Of a stretch of 64,000 bases of DNA, positions 8,804-18,121 are shown in pieces. The position numbers and the translations under genes are program-made. A model generated the notes under the pieces. It saw nothing but the letters and a program-made list of their open reading frames with translations, did no database searches and was not told the origin of the DNA. Origin of the DNA: Methylosinus sp. Ce-a6 (lineage in GTDB: Bacteria; Pseudomonadota; Alphaproteobacteria; Rhizobiales; Beijerinckiaceae); contig NZ_BGJX01000010.1 of assembly GCF_009811655.1 (NCBI RefSeq), forward strand, positions 51,071-115,070, read 5' to 3'. Each line of letters begins with the position of its first letter. The first letter of the stretch is position 1.

Positions 8804-11271
8804 TCACATGAGTCTGACGCGCAGCGTTCCGCCGAACACGCGCGGCTGGCTCGGCAGGCCGATGGTGGCGGGATTGCTGGGGTCGCCGGGCGACCAGGAA
8901 TAGATCGGCCGCTCGTCGAAGACATTCTTCGCCCACACCGAGAGGCTGTAGCGCTCGTCGTCGCTCCGAACGCCGAGGCCGGCGTTCACGATCGCGAAAG
9001 GCGGCTGCCAGAATTGAAACACCGACTGCGGATTGGTCAGCTGCGTCTTGTCCTGCCAAGCGACATTGACATAGCCGAAGCCTGTGACCGGACGGTCCCC
9101 TCCGGCCCGAGGCCGCGAAGCAGCGGCCCGAGCGGATGGTCGTAATTCGCCCCGACGTTGAACGACCAGAGCGGCAGATTCTCCCAACGAGTGTTGGAGC
9201 GCGACAAAGTGAGCGGCGCGGAGGGAGAGCCCGCCGTCGGGGGCCAGATCCAATCCGCGGGCGGCGTGGCGTTGGCGTAGTCGAGCCAGCGCGCCTCCGT
9301 ATAGGCGCCGTTGAAGGAGAGCCACAAGCGCTCCAATGGATTCCACCTGCCGACGAATTCGAAGCCGCGCAGTCGCAAATGGCCGACATTGCCGAGATAG
9401 GAGGTGCGGATCGGCTGTCCGGTGCTGTCCGTGTAGGAGGCGTCGGTGAGGCTCGTCTGGAAATTATAGATGTCGCTCCAATAGAAATTGAAATTGGCGA
9501 TGAGGCGATCGTCGAGCCAATTGGTGTTGACGCCGATCTCATAGTCCCACGAGGTTTCCGGCTTGGTGATGAGCGGCTGCCAGCCTTTGAAGTTGAGCGA
9601 GCCGTCGAGGATCGGCTGGGCGGAATTGTTGATCGCGCCGGATTTCTCGCCGCGGGCGACGAGGGCGTGGAAGAGGAGATTGTCGTTGAATTTGTATTGA
9701 GGATTGACGATTCCGGTGACGGAGTTGAAGGTCTTGCTCTGTCCGCCGGTGTCGAAGAAGGGCTGGCCGCCGCCGGCGCGAATGGCGGCTTCCTGCTGGG
9801 CGAAGCCGTGTCGATTGGCGTAGAGCTGATCCCAGCTGAAGACGGAGCCTTCCTTGATCTCGTAACTGTCGCGCAGGCCGAAGGCGAGCGCGAAGGCCTC
9901 GTCTATGTGATAGGTCCCCTGGCCGTAGCCGGCGATGCTGAAGGTGCGCGACTTGCTGTCGCGATTGTTCTGCAGGCCGCGCTGCAGGGCCGGGCGGTTG
10001 TACCAGGCCGCGGCGTCCGCGCCGAAGCGTGTGTAGGTGCGGCTCCAGGCGTTCTCATAGAGCGAATAGAGACCCGTCGTCCATTCGAGGCGCTCGTCCT
10101 TGGGCGAGGAGAGCCGCAATTCCTGCGAGAACTGATCGACTAAGGGCGCGAAGACGCCGACGTTGATCTCGAGCTCCTGATTGCCGAACGGATTATTCCC
10201 GATCACGCGCGAATTTCCGAAAGCGGTGATCGACGAGAGCGTGTAGCGCCCCGAGGTCCAGTTCAGCTCGTTCGAGACCATGAGATGGCGCTCGCCGAAT
10301 CCCCCGGCGTTGGTCTCGTAAGGCCTGTAAGGATCGAAGGTGAGAATTGGCTTGCCGAGCCGCAGCGCGACATTCTGCGCGTAGGTCCGGGCGGGCAGCG
10401 TTCCATTGGCGTAGACGAGGAAGGAGTTGCCGACGGGGCCCGTCGTATAGGCGCCGATCGCCGTATATTCGTGCTGCGCGCCATAGGTGAAGATGAGGCG
10501 GTCGGCGACGTCTTCGCCGAGGTAGAGAAGCTGGCCGCGCACGCCCCATCGGTCATTGTTCAGATAGCTCGCGCCGGTGACCTGATCCCTGATCCAGCCG
10601 TCGCCTTTGTCGAAATAGGCTGTGACCCGATAGGCGAGCCTGTCGTCGATGATCGGTCCCGTCACATTCAGCTTCTCGATGATCCGGCTGTAGCTGGCGA
10701 AGCTCGTCTCGAGGGTCGCCCTGCGCTCGAAGGACGGCCGTTGCGTCGAGACGACCACATTGCCGACCGTCGTGTTCTTGCCGCCGGCGGTTCCCTGCGG
10801 TCCGAGCGCCAGTTCGAAGGACGAGAGATCGACGAGGTCGCCGGCTTGGAAGCCGGCGTATTTCCAGAAGACATTGTCGAGAACATAGCCCGTGTCGAAT
10901 TCCGCGCCGACGGGGTTGATGGAGCCGCGGTTGAGCTGCCCCACGGTGCTGCTGACGCCGCGGATGGTCGGACGCGAGGCGATGGGGTTGGATTCGTTGG
11001 GACGATAGTTGGGAACGAGCTGGGAGAAGTCCGACAGCCGTTCGAGGTGCTGCTCTTCCGCCTTCTTGGCGTCGACGAAGCCGACCGAACGCGGCGCCTC
11101 GCGCAGCGTGGTCTCCTCCCTGCGGCCCGCCGTCTCCAGGCCGACGCGGACGTCCTCGATCTGCGCGTCCTGCGCTCGGGCGGAAACGGCGAGGCCGGCG
11201 GCGAAGACATAGGCGATGACGGCGCCGCCGGAGGATGAGAGATGTCGCTGGGCAGAAAGGAACGACCGCAT
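8804..11271 (-). pseudogene. TonB-dependent outer-membrane receptor, one-base frameshift near the C-terminus
   Basis: A receptor of about 820 residues when the two frames are joined. A signal peptide (MRSFLSAQRH... to SARA) is followed by a TonB-box-like region (RREETTLREAP), a plug domain (PTIRGVSS, GPQGTAGGKNTTVGNVV) and a 22-strand-type barrel. The main frame breaks at a run of four C at 9097-9100 (GGGG on the coding strand) and would end at 9037 with unrelated residues. Shifting by one base restores TGFGYVNVAWQDK...WAKNVFDERPIYSW and the terminal aromatic-type strand FGGTLRVRLM. One missing G would repair it, so this is either a sequencing error in a homopolymer or a real, possibly phase-variable, inactivation. 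The ATG at 11271 has GGAG 6 bases upstream. Ligand unknown; probably an iron or copper chelate. Confidence 0.82.
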
Positions 11272-11280
11272 CTTTCGCTC

Positions 11281-11320
11281 CAATAAATACATAAATCATA
11301 TCTAATTTATATATTTATTG
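11281..11320. promoter_or_regulatory. AT-rich 40-bp dyad upstream of TonB receptor
   Basis: CAATAAATACATAAAT, an 8-base centre, then ATTTATATATTTATTG: 16-base arms with one mismatch. It starts 10 bases upstream of the receptor ATG and is strikingly AT-only in a GC-rich genome. The position fits an operator or promoter for a metal or siderophore-responsive regulator, but it does not match the Fur consensus closely. Confidence 0.55.
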
Positions 11321-11407
11321 GACGCGGGACGTCCAGCGATTTTTGTCCGAATGTGAGAAATAATAGGCCCGGCGGCGCAGAGCCATGCCGCCGGGGTCGC
11401 CGACCCT

Positions 11408-11869
11408 TCACTCAGCGCGAAATTCGCGCGCCAGCGCCTTCTCGATCTCGAGCAGCGGATGGCGCGTCAAATCCTTGTCCAGCTCGCCCTTCACCTTGCT
11501 CTTGGCTTTGGGCGTCAGCTCCTGGCGCAGGTCGCCGAGCACCCGCGGCGGGGCGATAATCACGATCTCGCTCAATTCGCCGCTCTCGGCCGCCGTGTTG
11601 ATCCGATCCGCGATCCGCGCGGCGAAGTGCTCCTTCTCGAGCTCGTGCCAATCGGAATTCTCGACCGCGCTGCGCGGCGCGCCCGCCGTGCCGAAAGCGC
11701 GGCCGGGGGCGTCGCTTCCCTGATCGCGCGTCGCGGGATTTTCGTCCACCCGCGCCTCGACGACACGCAGGTCGAGCAGGTCCGGATCGCCGTGATTTTG
11801 CAGAAACAGGGCTCTCCGGCCGTCGCCGACGAGCACCCAGGCTCCGTTGTGAACCGCAATATTTGTCAT
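11408..11869 (-). CDS. Host attachment family protein (baeRF-type)
   Basis: A 153-residue protein of the 'host attachment protein' family (PF10116), related to the Rtt/baeRF release-factor-like folds. Typical features: an N-terminal strand with WVLVGDGRRALFLQNHGD, the middle ENSDWHELEKEHFAARIADRINTAAE, and IVIIAPPRVLGDLRQELTPKAKSKVKGELDKDLT. First described as needed for attachment in Agrobacterium, but the biochemical role is not known. Cytosolic, no signal peptide. Single gene behind the TonB receptor promoter, weak ribosome-binding site. Confidence 0.86.
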   Translation of the reverse strand: MTNIAVHNGAWVLVGDGRRALFLQNHGDPDLLDLRVVEARVDENPATRDQGSDAPGRAFGTAGAPRSAVENSDWHELEKEHFAARIADRINTAAESGELSEIVIIAPPRVLGDLRQELTPKAKSKVKGELDKDLTRHPLLEIEKALAREFRAE

Positions 11870-12044
11870 TTTTTCGTCTTTCGTTGAACGGCCCTACGAT
11901 TATCAATCTGGGAATTGCCCTGCGCGACGACAACCGCGGTCGATTGCCGCGCTCACGCTATTTGCGGACGCCGGTCGCGATCTTCGATAATACCGAGCGA
12001 GAGCGTCGGGGTTCGGCCGATCAGGAGCGGAGCAGGGGCGAGGG

Positions 12045-13025
12045 ATGAGCAAATGTCTGTCGGCGCCGCTTCTCGCGCTCGCCGCGCTTTTCTCCGGCGC
12101 CGCCCATGCGGCCGAGGAAGCGCCTTGCATGGGCTTCTTCGTCAATTGGGCGAAGCGGGCGGACGGCGGCGACGCGGGCGGACGGGAAGCCAATCTGCGC
12201 GCCCGCGAGACGGCGCTCGGCGCCGCGCCGTCCTCGCTTCTCGCGCTCGATTTCTACGGGGTCGATTCGTGGGAGGAAATGAGAGGCTATCGCTGGATTC
12301 CAGCCTATTGGACGAGACAGAATCCCAAACGCCGGCTGATCTGGTCGATCGCCTTGACGACGAAGGGCGTTCCGCTCGCGAGAATCGCCGCCGGCGGCCA
12401 TGACGCCGATTTCACCGAGGCCGCGAGGACCATCGCCGCCGCCCAGCCCGACGCCGTCATCCGCATCGGCTGGGAGATGAACGGGGACTGGTATCCCTGG
12501 GCCGCCAAAGGCGTCGAGGCGGATTACATCGCCGCCTTTCGGCGCGTTCGGGGCATATTCCACAGCGCCTCGGGGCGTTTCACCTTCGCTTGGACGCCGA
12601 ACGCCGGCGCCATGGCCGGCTCGCCCGATCTCGCCTATCCGGGCGACGACGTCGTCGACACGATCGGGCTCGATATTTATGACGCGCCGAGCCCGCTCAC
12701 GCCCGCCGCCGCCTGGGAGGCGGCCTATTCCGGGCCCTTCGGGCTCGCCTGGCTCGAGGAGTTCTCGCGGCGCCATCGCAAGCCGATGCATCTCGGCGAA
12801 TGGGGCGTCGGCCTGCTGAATGGGCCGGACAATCCGCTCTTCGTCGAGAAGATGCGCGATTGGCTGCGCCACCATGCGCGCTCCATCGCCTTTCACGTCT
12901 ATTTCGACGTCTCGACCTCCGATCTGGAGAGCGGCCGCTTTCCGAAATCGCGCAAACGCTTCTACGAATTATTCGCCGCCGGCGACGGCAAGGGCGACAG
13001 TCGCGCGTCGAGCTGCGCGAGATAG
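12045..13025 (+). CDS. Exported glycoside hydrolase, GH26-like (mannanase/endoglucanase type)
   Basis: A 326-residue secreted enzyme with a signal peptide (cleavage near AHA-AE, residues 1-22). The clan A (beta/alpha)8 signature of GH26 is visible: the acid/base Glu144 in RIGWEMNGDWYPW and the nucleophile Glu252 in MHLGEWGV. FTFAWTPNAG and VDTIGLDIYD are further strands of the barrel. It probably cleaves beta-mannan or a beta-glucan, possibly the cell's own exopolysaccharide; the substrate is inferred only from family. Single gene with a strong terminator at 13059-13088. Confidence 0.82.
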   Translation: MSKCLSAPLLALAALFSGAAHAAEEAPCMGFFVNWAKRADGGDAGGREANLRARETALGAAPSSLLALDFYGVDSWEEMRGYRWIPAYWTRQNPKRRLIWSIALTTKGVPLARIAAGGHDADFTEAARTIAAAQPDAVIRIGWEMNGDWYPWAAKGVEADYIAAFRRVRGIFHSASGRFTFAWTPNAGAMAGSPDLAYPGDDVVDTIGLDIYDAPSPLTPAAAWEAAYSGPFGLAWLEEFSRRHRKPMHLGEWGVGLLNGPDNPLFVEKMRDWLRHHARSIAFHVYFDVSTSDLESGRFPKSRKRFYELFAAGDGKGDSRASSCAR

Positions 13026-13058
13026 CGCTCGGCGAAGGGAGATCGAAAGGAATCGTGA

Positions 13059-13088
13059 GCGGACGGGCGCGGCGCCCGTCCGCTTTTT
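13059..13088 (+). terminator. Intrinsic terminator after the GH26-like gene
   Basis: Perfect 11-base stem GCGGACGGGCG / CGCCCGTCCGC with a 3-base loop, followed by TTTTT. It lies 33 bases after the glycosidase stop, in the plus orientation, ahead of the convergent mcd gene. Confidence 0.9.
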
Positions 13089-13092
13089 CGTG

Positions 13093-14757
13093 TCAGCCTT
13101 CCAGCAGACGGCGCGCGATGACCTGCGCCTGGATTTCCGCCGCGCCCTCGAAGATGTTGAGGATGCGCGCGTCGCAGAGCACGCGGGAGACCGGATATTC
13201 CAGCGCGAAGCCATTGCCGCCGTGGATCTGCAGCGCATTGTCGGCCGCGGCCCAGGCGACTCTCGCGCCGAGCAGCTTCGCCATGCCGGCCTCGAGATCG
13301 CAGCGCTTGCCCTCGTCCTTCTCGCGGGCGGCGAAATAGGTGATCTGCCGGGCGACGTGAATCTCGATCGCCATGGCGACGATCTTGTCGAAGACCCGCG
13401 GGAAGGCGAACAGCGGCTTGCCGAATTGCACGCGCTCCTTGGCGTAGCGCAGTCCGAGATCGAGCGCCGCCTGGGCGACGCCGAGCGCGCGCGCCGCCGT
13501 CTGGATGCGGGCGGACTCGAAGGTCTCCATCAGCTGCTTGAAGCCCTTGCCCTCCTCGCCGCCGAGGAGGTTTGCGGCCGGCACCTCGAAATTATCGAAG
13601 CCGATCTCGAACTCCTTCATGCCGCGATAGCCGAGCACCTCGATCTCGCCGCCGGTCATGCCCTTGGCCGGGAAGGGGTTCTCGTCCGTGCCGCGCGGCT
13701 TCTCGGCGAGCAGCATGGAGAGGCCCTTGTAGCCCTTCTCATTGGGATTGGTGCGCACCAGCAGCGTCATCACATCGGCGCGAACGGGGTGGGTGATCCA
13801 GGTCTTGTTGCCGACGACCTTGTAGACGTCGCCCTCGCGCGTCGCGCGGGTGCGCAGATTGGCGAGGTCGGAGCCATTGTTCGGCTCGGTGAAGACGGCG
13901 GTGGGCAGGATTTCGCCGGTGGCGATCTTGGGCAGATATTTCTGCTTCTGCTCCTCGGTGCCGCCGACGAGGATCAGCTCGCCGGCGATCTCCGAGCGGG
14001 TGCCGAGCGAGCCGACGCCGATATAGGCGCGCGACAGCTCTTCCGAGACGACGCACATGGCGATCTTGCCGAGGCCCGAGCCGCCGTATTCTTCCGGAAT
14101 GGTGAGGCCGAACACGCCGAGATCGGCGAGGCCGGAGATCACCTCGAGCGGAATATAGTCGTTCTTCAGATGCCACTCGTGGGCGTGCGGCGTGACATTG
14201 TCGGCCGCGAATTTGCGCATCTCGCTGCGGATCGCCTCGAGCGTGTCGTCGAGGCCGGTCGCGCCGATGGTTTCGGCGGCCTCGTGATGGTCGATCAGCT
14301 CGGCGAGGCGGGCGCGGTTGGCGGCGGTGGCGCCGGTCGCGATCAGCCGGTCGATCTCGGGAATGCGCCGCGCTGCGACCTCGTCGGGCGTGAGGCCGAA
14401 ATCCGAGAGGCGCACGAATTCGCCCTGGCTCATCGGAATGCCGCCGAAGACCTGCGCCAGATATTCGGCGAAGGCGATGCGGGTGAGGAGATTTTCCACC
14501 TCGCCATAGGCGCCCTCGGCCGTAAGGCGGTCGGCGTAGGAGAGGAGCTCGCGCAGGCCCTGCACATAGGTCGCGAACCAGGAGAGGCCGTGGGCGGCGT
14601 GCTGCTCGACCTCGATGAGCTCGTTGGAGAGCTTGCCGTCCTTGGTGACGCGGGCGCGGACGGCGGCGAGCGATTGCCCATAGAGCGCCTCCACGGAGGC
14701 GAAAGCCGCCTTGGCGTCGGGAAGCCAGTTCGTGGAGGAGGTCTCGGTCGCGCTCAT
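13093..14757 (-). CDS. mcd: Acyl-CoA dehydrogenase, probable methylsuccinyl-CoA dehydrogenase
   Basis: A 554-residue FAD enzyme. The acyl-CoA dehydrogenase core runs from about residue 165 (TIPEEYGGSGLG, FTEPNNGSDLANLRT, GNKTWITH, LQIHGGNGFALEYPVSRVLCDARILNIFEGAAEIQ). The roughly 165-residue N-terminal extension (GLSWFATYVQGLRELLSYA, GGIPMSQGEFVRLSDFGL) is the hallmark that separates Mcd from ordinary 380-residue short-chain enzymes. Mcd oxidises (2S)-methylsuccinyl-CoA to mesaconyl-CoA in the ethylmalonyl-CoA pathway, which regenerates glyoxylate for the serine cycle in type II methanotrophs. Electrons go to ETF. No other pathway gene is adjacent. The specific assignment rests on the extension and remembered family features. 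Confidence 0.82.
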   Translation of the reverse strand: MSATETSSTNWLPDAKAAFASVEALYGQSLAAVRARVTKDGKLSNELIEVEQHAAHGLSWFATYVQGLRELLSYADRLTAEGAYGEVENLLTRIAFAEYLAQVFGGIPMSQGEFVRLSDFGLTPDEVAARRIPEIDRLIATGATAANRARLAELIDHHEAAETIGATGLDDTLEAIRSEMRKFAADNVTPHAHEWHLKNDYIPLEVISGLADLGVFGLTIPEEYGGSGLGKIAMCVVSEELSRAYIGVGSLGTRSEIAGELILVGGTEEQKQKYLPKIATGEILPTAVFTEPNNGSDLANLRTRATREGDVYKVVGNKTWITHPVRADVMTLLVRTNPNEKGYKGLSMLLAEKPRGTDENPFPAKGMTGGEIEVLGYRGMKEFEIGFDNFEVPAANLLGGEEGKGFKQLMETFESARIQTAARALGVAQAALDLGLRYAKERVQFGKPLFAFPRVFDKIVAMAIEIHVARQITYFAAREKDEGKRCDLEAGMAKLLGARVAWAAADNALQIHGGNGFALEYPVSRVLCDARILNIFEGAAEIQAQVIARRLLEG

Positions 14758-14982
14758 TCTCTCTCGCTCTTTTCAAGGGCGGGCCCGGCGGGGCCGCAGG
14801 GTGACGGATTTTTTCTAAATGCCGCCAATCGCGGGAGGACGCAACCGTTCCGGGAAGGCGGGCGCGGGCGGAGGGTCGTTTCGCGTCCCGCCGGGCCGGC
14901 GCGGCCCGACCACAGAAAAATCGAAGTTCGCCCTATATTGTCCCAGCGCCGGAGCCGGGTCGGCTATTGCGGAGCTTTCTCA

Positions 14983-16392
14983 ATGTTTCACGATTCCGAT
15001 TTCCTCCCCTTCACGCCGCGCGAAAAACCCTCCTTTCTGGCGGTGACGCGCAATTACCTCGAGAACTACCCGCCGGCCGCCTATCGATCGGATTATTTCG
15101 TCTCGGAAGGGCTGTGGCCCTTGGTTCCGCGCATCCATTATGTGACGGGCCCCGAGCTGATCGAAGAGGCTCTCGTCGCCCGCGCCGAGGACTTCCGCCG
15201 CGACGATCTCACCAGCAACGCCCTTTCCGGGCCGATCGACCGAGAGACGCTGTTCTTCGCCGATGGCGCCGAATGGAAGTGGCAGAGGCGCGCCATCGCC
15301 CCCGCCTTCCGCCATGAGACGCTTCTGGCGCTCACGCCCGATTTCGCCGCCTGCGCCAGGGCGCAGGCCGAGGACTGGCGCGAGCTCACGGACGGCGCCG
15401 TCGTCGACGTCATGGCGGCCATGTCGCATACGACCTTCGCCGTCATCGAGAAGGCGGTGTTCGGCGCTTCGGAGGCGTTCGACGGCGAGGGCTTTGTCGC
15501 AGCGCTGCGGCCGGTGCTGGGCGGCGTCGCCTGGCGCTTGCTCGTCGCAATGTTCGGTCTGCCGGCCAATCGGACGCCTTATCCGGGCTTTCTCGCCGCG
15601 CGCAGAGGGGCGCGCTTCTTGCGGGCGGAAACGGAGAAGCTGCTCGCGGCGCGGCGCGCGAGCGGCGGCGAGCGGCGCGACATTCTCGGCCTTCTGCTCT
15701 CGGCCAAGGACCCGGAGAGCGGGCGCACGATGACCGACGCCGAATTGATCGCCAATCTGCACGGCCTGCTGCTCGCCGGCCATGAGACGGCGGCCGTCGC
15801 GCTCGCCTGGACCTTATGGCTGCTGGCCAAGGACCAGGACTCGCAGCAGCGCGTGCGCGAGGAGGTCGCGCGCGTCTGCGGCGACGAGGAGATCGGCCCG
15901 CAGACGGTGGAAAAGCTCGCCTTCACCCGGCAGGTCCTGCTCGAAGCCATGCGGCTGTTCCCGCCGGCGGCGGTGATCGGCCGCCAGCCGCGCGCCGATA
16001 CGACGCTCGGCGCGCATCGCATCGCGAAGACCGAGCCGATCTATGCTCTGGTCTGGTGCCTGCACCGCCACGAAAATCTCTGGGACGAGCCGAATGGCTT
16101 CGATCCCGACCGTTTCGCGCCGGAGAAGGCCAAGGCGCGCCATCGCTACGCCTATCTGCCCTTCGGCGCCGGTCCGCGCATTTGCGTCGGCATGAGCTTC
16201 GCGCTGCTCGAAATGACGACGATCGTCGCAACTCTGCTGCGCGAGTTCCGCGTCGAGACGGTCCCCGGCCATCGCCTGCAGCTCGCGCCGGCCTTGACCA
16301 CGCGGCCGAACGGCGCGCTGCCGCTACGCGTGACGCGTCTTTCGCGAAATGCGCCGGTCCGCCAGGCGGAGCGTCATACGGTTTCCCACTGA
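14983..16392 (+). CDS. Cytochrome P450
   Basis: A 469-residue P450 monooxygenase. The I-helix oxygen-activating motif AGHETA, the K-helix EAMR (ExxR), the PERF-type DPDRFAPE and the heme loop FGAGPRICVG (Cys401, axial ligand) are all intact. GGAG lies 8 bases before the ATG; the frame is open for a long way upstream but only from this ATG is it P450-like. There is no ferredoxin or reductase gene next to it, and no membrane anchor, so it is probably soluble with redox partners encoded elsewhere. The substrate cannot be inferred; sequence style is that of fatty-acid or xenobiotic-type bacterial P450s. Confidence 0.95.
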   Translation: MFHDSDFLPFTPREKPSFLAVTRNYLENYPPAAYRSDYFVSEGLWPLVPRIHYVTGPELIEEALVARAEDFRRDDLTSNALSGPIDRETLFFADGAEWKWQRRAIAPAFRHETLLALTPDFAACARAQAEDWRELTDGAVVDVMAAMSHTTFAVIEKAVFGASEAFDGEGFVAALRPVLGGVAWRLLVAMFGLPANRTPYPGFLAARRGARFLRAETEKLLAARRASGGERRDILGLLLSAKDPESGRTMTDAELIANLHGLLLAGHETAAVALAWTLWLLAKDQDSQQRVREEVARVCGDEEIGPQTVEKLAFTRQVLLEAMRLFPPAAVIGRQPRADTTLGAHRIAKTEPIYALVWCLHRHENLWDEPNGFDPDRFAPEKAKARHRYAYLPFGAGPRICVGMSFALLEMTTIVATLLREFRVETVPGHRLQLAPALTTRPNGALPLRVTRLSRNAPVRQAERHTVSH

Positions 16393-16479
16393 CAGCTGCG
16401 CGCGGCCTCCGCCGCCTTCCTTCTCTCTCCGCCTGATGGGCGACGGAGAAGCGCGGAACCAATCCGCTCGGAAAGCCTA

Positions 16480-16962
16480 TCAGATCCCGGCATAGGCAGC
16501 CTCGAGCGCCGCGACGTCCAGCTTGGCCATGCCCATCATGGCGCGCATGGCGCGTGCGGCGCCGGCCGTGTCGTCGCCGCTCAACAGCTGCGGCAGGCGA
16601 CGCGGCGTGATCTGCCAGGAGAGGCCATAGCGGTCCTTCAGCCAGCCGCAGCGGCTATATTCGCCGCCTTCCCCGAGCTTCTCCCAATAATGGTCGACCT
16701 CGGCCTGATCGGCGCAATCGACGGAGAGCGAGAAAGCCTCGGTCAGCCGATAGACGGGGCCGCCGTTCAGCGCCATGAAGGGCAGGCCGCAGAGCTCGAA
16801 AGAGACAACCATCGCCGCGCCCGGCTCGCCGGGGCCGGCCTCGCCATAGCGCGAGACGCCGGTGACGCGCGAATCGGGAAACAGCGAGACATAGAAATTC
16901 GCCGCCTCCTCGCCCTCGCGGTCGAACCAGAGGCAGGGTCTGATTTTCGAAGCCGATATCAT
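16480..16962 (-). CDS. VOC family protein (PhnB / 3-demethylubiquinone-methyltransferase-like fold)
   Basis: A 160-residue VOC-superfamily protein of the PF06983 type: IRPCLWFDREGEEAANFYVSLFPDSRV at the start, MVVSFELCGLPFMALNGGP in the middle and a second half with KDRYGLSWQITP. The family name refers to a methyltransferase but the fold is glyoxalase-like and most members are uncharacterised. Its ATG overlaps the stop of the upstream SRPBCC gene (ATGA) and GAGGAGG precedes it, so it is the translationally coupled last gene of the ArsR-headed run. Confidence 0.85.
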   Translation of the reverse strand: MISASKIRPCLWFDREGEEAANFYVSLFPDSRVTGVSRYGEAGPGEPGAAMVVSFELCGLPFMALNGGPVYRLTEAFSLSVDCADQAEVDHYWEKLGEGGEYSRCGWLKDRYGLSWQITPRRLPQLLSGDDTAGAARAMRAMMGMAKLDVAALEAAYAGI

Positions 16963-17504
16963 TGCGCCGCCTCCTCGCGCGCCGTCTCGACGAGCGTCTT
17001 GAGCTCGGCGAGACCTTGCTCGAAAGCGCCTCCGACCATTTGTTCCGGCTTCATGACGAGGCTGAACAGCTTGCCGATGAAAGGCTGGCGTCCCTTCATG
17101 TCCCAGGTGACGAGCGAGCCGCCTTCTTGCGGCGCAATGGTGAATTCGACGCGATTGCTGCATTTCATCGGCCGATCCATGCGCAAGGCGAGGACCACTT
17201 TCGTCGGCGTGACGGATTCGACGATCTCGACGCGCCCGGCGCCGACCTTCGCATCGCCTTCGAAATCGCAGGCCGCGCCGACGCCGCGTTCCGGACCGGC
17301 ATAGGAGAGCTTCACGCTCGGGTCCTTCACGAAAGGGCTCCATTCATTGGTGGCGCGCGGATCGTCGACGAGCGGGAAAATCCGCTCCGGCGGCGCGGCG
17401 ACGAAAATCGAGCGCGCGATGTGGCAGACGTCCGGCTGGCGCGCGGCCAGGATCAGAATAGCGGCGATGATGACGGCGACGCCGGCGCCGATGATCTCCA
17501 ACAT
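16959..17504 (-). CDS. SRPBCC family protein with N-terminal membrane anchor
   Basis: A 181-residue protein: a hydrophobic helix at residues 4-24 (IIGAGVAVIIAAILILAA) followed by an SRPBCC/polyketide-cyclase-like ligand-binding domain (IFVAAPPERIFPLVDDPRATNEWSPF, GAACDFEGDAKVGAGRVEIVE, SLVTWDMKGRQPFIGKLFSL). The anchor suggests an inner-membrane protein with its cavity domain outside or tethered. ATG at 17504 has GAGG 6 bases upstream. The frame is open further upstream across the neighbouring VOC gene but that part is not a real gene. Ligand unknown. Confidence 0.82.
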   Translation of the reverse strand: MLEIIGAGVAVIIAAILILAARQPDVCHIARSIFVAAPPERIFPLVDDPRATNEWSPFVKDPSVKLSYAGPERGVGAACDFEGDAKVGAGRVEIVESVTPTKVVLALRMDRPMKCSNRVEFTIAPQEGGSLVTWDMKGRQPFIGKLFSLVMKPEQMVGGAFEQGLAELKTLVETAREEAAQ

Positions 17505-17566
17505 GTCGAACCTCGCAAAGGGGCGGAGCGGCGCTCTTGCTCGAAAGCATAGAGCGCCGCGCGCGG

Positions 17567-17977
17567 TCACTGCGGCACGACCACCATCCAGGGAACGCCG
17601 AAGCGATCGGTGAGCGTGCCGAAAGCAGGTGAGAAGAAAGTTTTGGTCAAACGCATCTGCGTCTCGCCGCCTTCGGCGAGCGCGGCGAAGACGCGTTCGG
17701 CTTCGTCGATCGTTTTTGCGCCATAGGAGAGCGAGAAGCCTTTGAAGCCGGTTTCCTCGCCGTCGCCGTCCGAGCCGAAGACGATCGTGTCGCCGATCTT
17801 CAGCGCCATATGCATGACCTTCGCGGTCCATCCCGGCGGCATCATGTCCGCGGGCGGCGCCAGGGGGGAATCCTTGTAGCGCATCAGCATTTGAATCTGC
17901 GCTCCGAGCGCTTTCTCGTAGAAGGCGGCGGCTTCCTCGGCGCGGCCGTCGAAGATCAGATAAGGTTGAATGGTCAT
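17567..17977 (-). CDS. VOC family protein, PhnB/YjdN-like (copy 1)
   Basis: A 136-residue PhnB-like VOC protein: MTIQPYLIFDGRAEEAAAFYEKALGA, VMHMALKIGDTIVFGSDG, KTFFSPAFGTLTDRFGVPWMV. It is clearly paralogous to the protein at 18122-18544 (same order of motifs), indicating tandem duplication. GGGGAG lies 8 bases before the ATG. YjdN-like proteins have no established reaction; despite the name they are not part of C-P lyase here, since no phn genes are near. Sits in the ArsR-headed AHSA1/VOC run. Confidence 0.86.
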   Translation of the reverse strand: MTIQPYLIFDGRAEEAAAFYEKALGAQIQMLMRYKDSPLAPPADMMPPGWTAKVMHMALKIGDTIVFGSDGDGEETGFKGFSLSYGAKTIDEAERVFAALAEGGETQMRLTKTFFSPAFGTLTDRFGVPWMVVVPQ

Positions 17978-18121
17978 GGCGTCTTCTCCCCTGCGAGCGC
18001 CGCTTCATGCGTGGCGCTCGCCGCGATTTTACGGATCGTTCGCTGGGCTCGCGAGCGCGAGCTCTGAAGCAATCCGGAGGCCGCCTTTCAGGGCTGAAGA
18101 TCATGTCCCGGGGAAGCGCGA

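Noticed and set aside
11272..11407. Cobalamin riboswitch or Fur box upstream of the TonB receptor
   Set aside because: No conserved B12-box-like core was seen and the AT-rich dyad does not fit the Fur consensus well.
12820..14982. Plus-strand open frame upstream of and in phase with the P450
   Set aside because: It covers the mcd gene in antisense. The P450 family sequence starts only at the ATG at 14983, which has its own ribosome-binding site.
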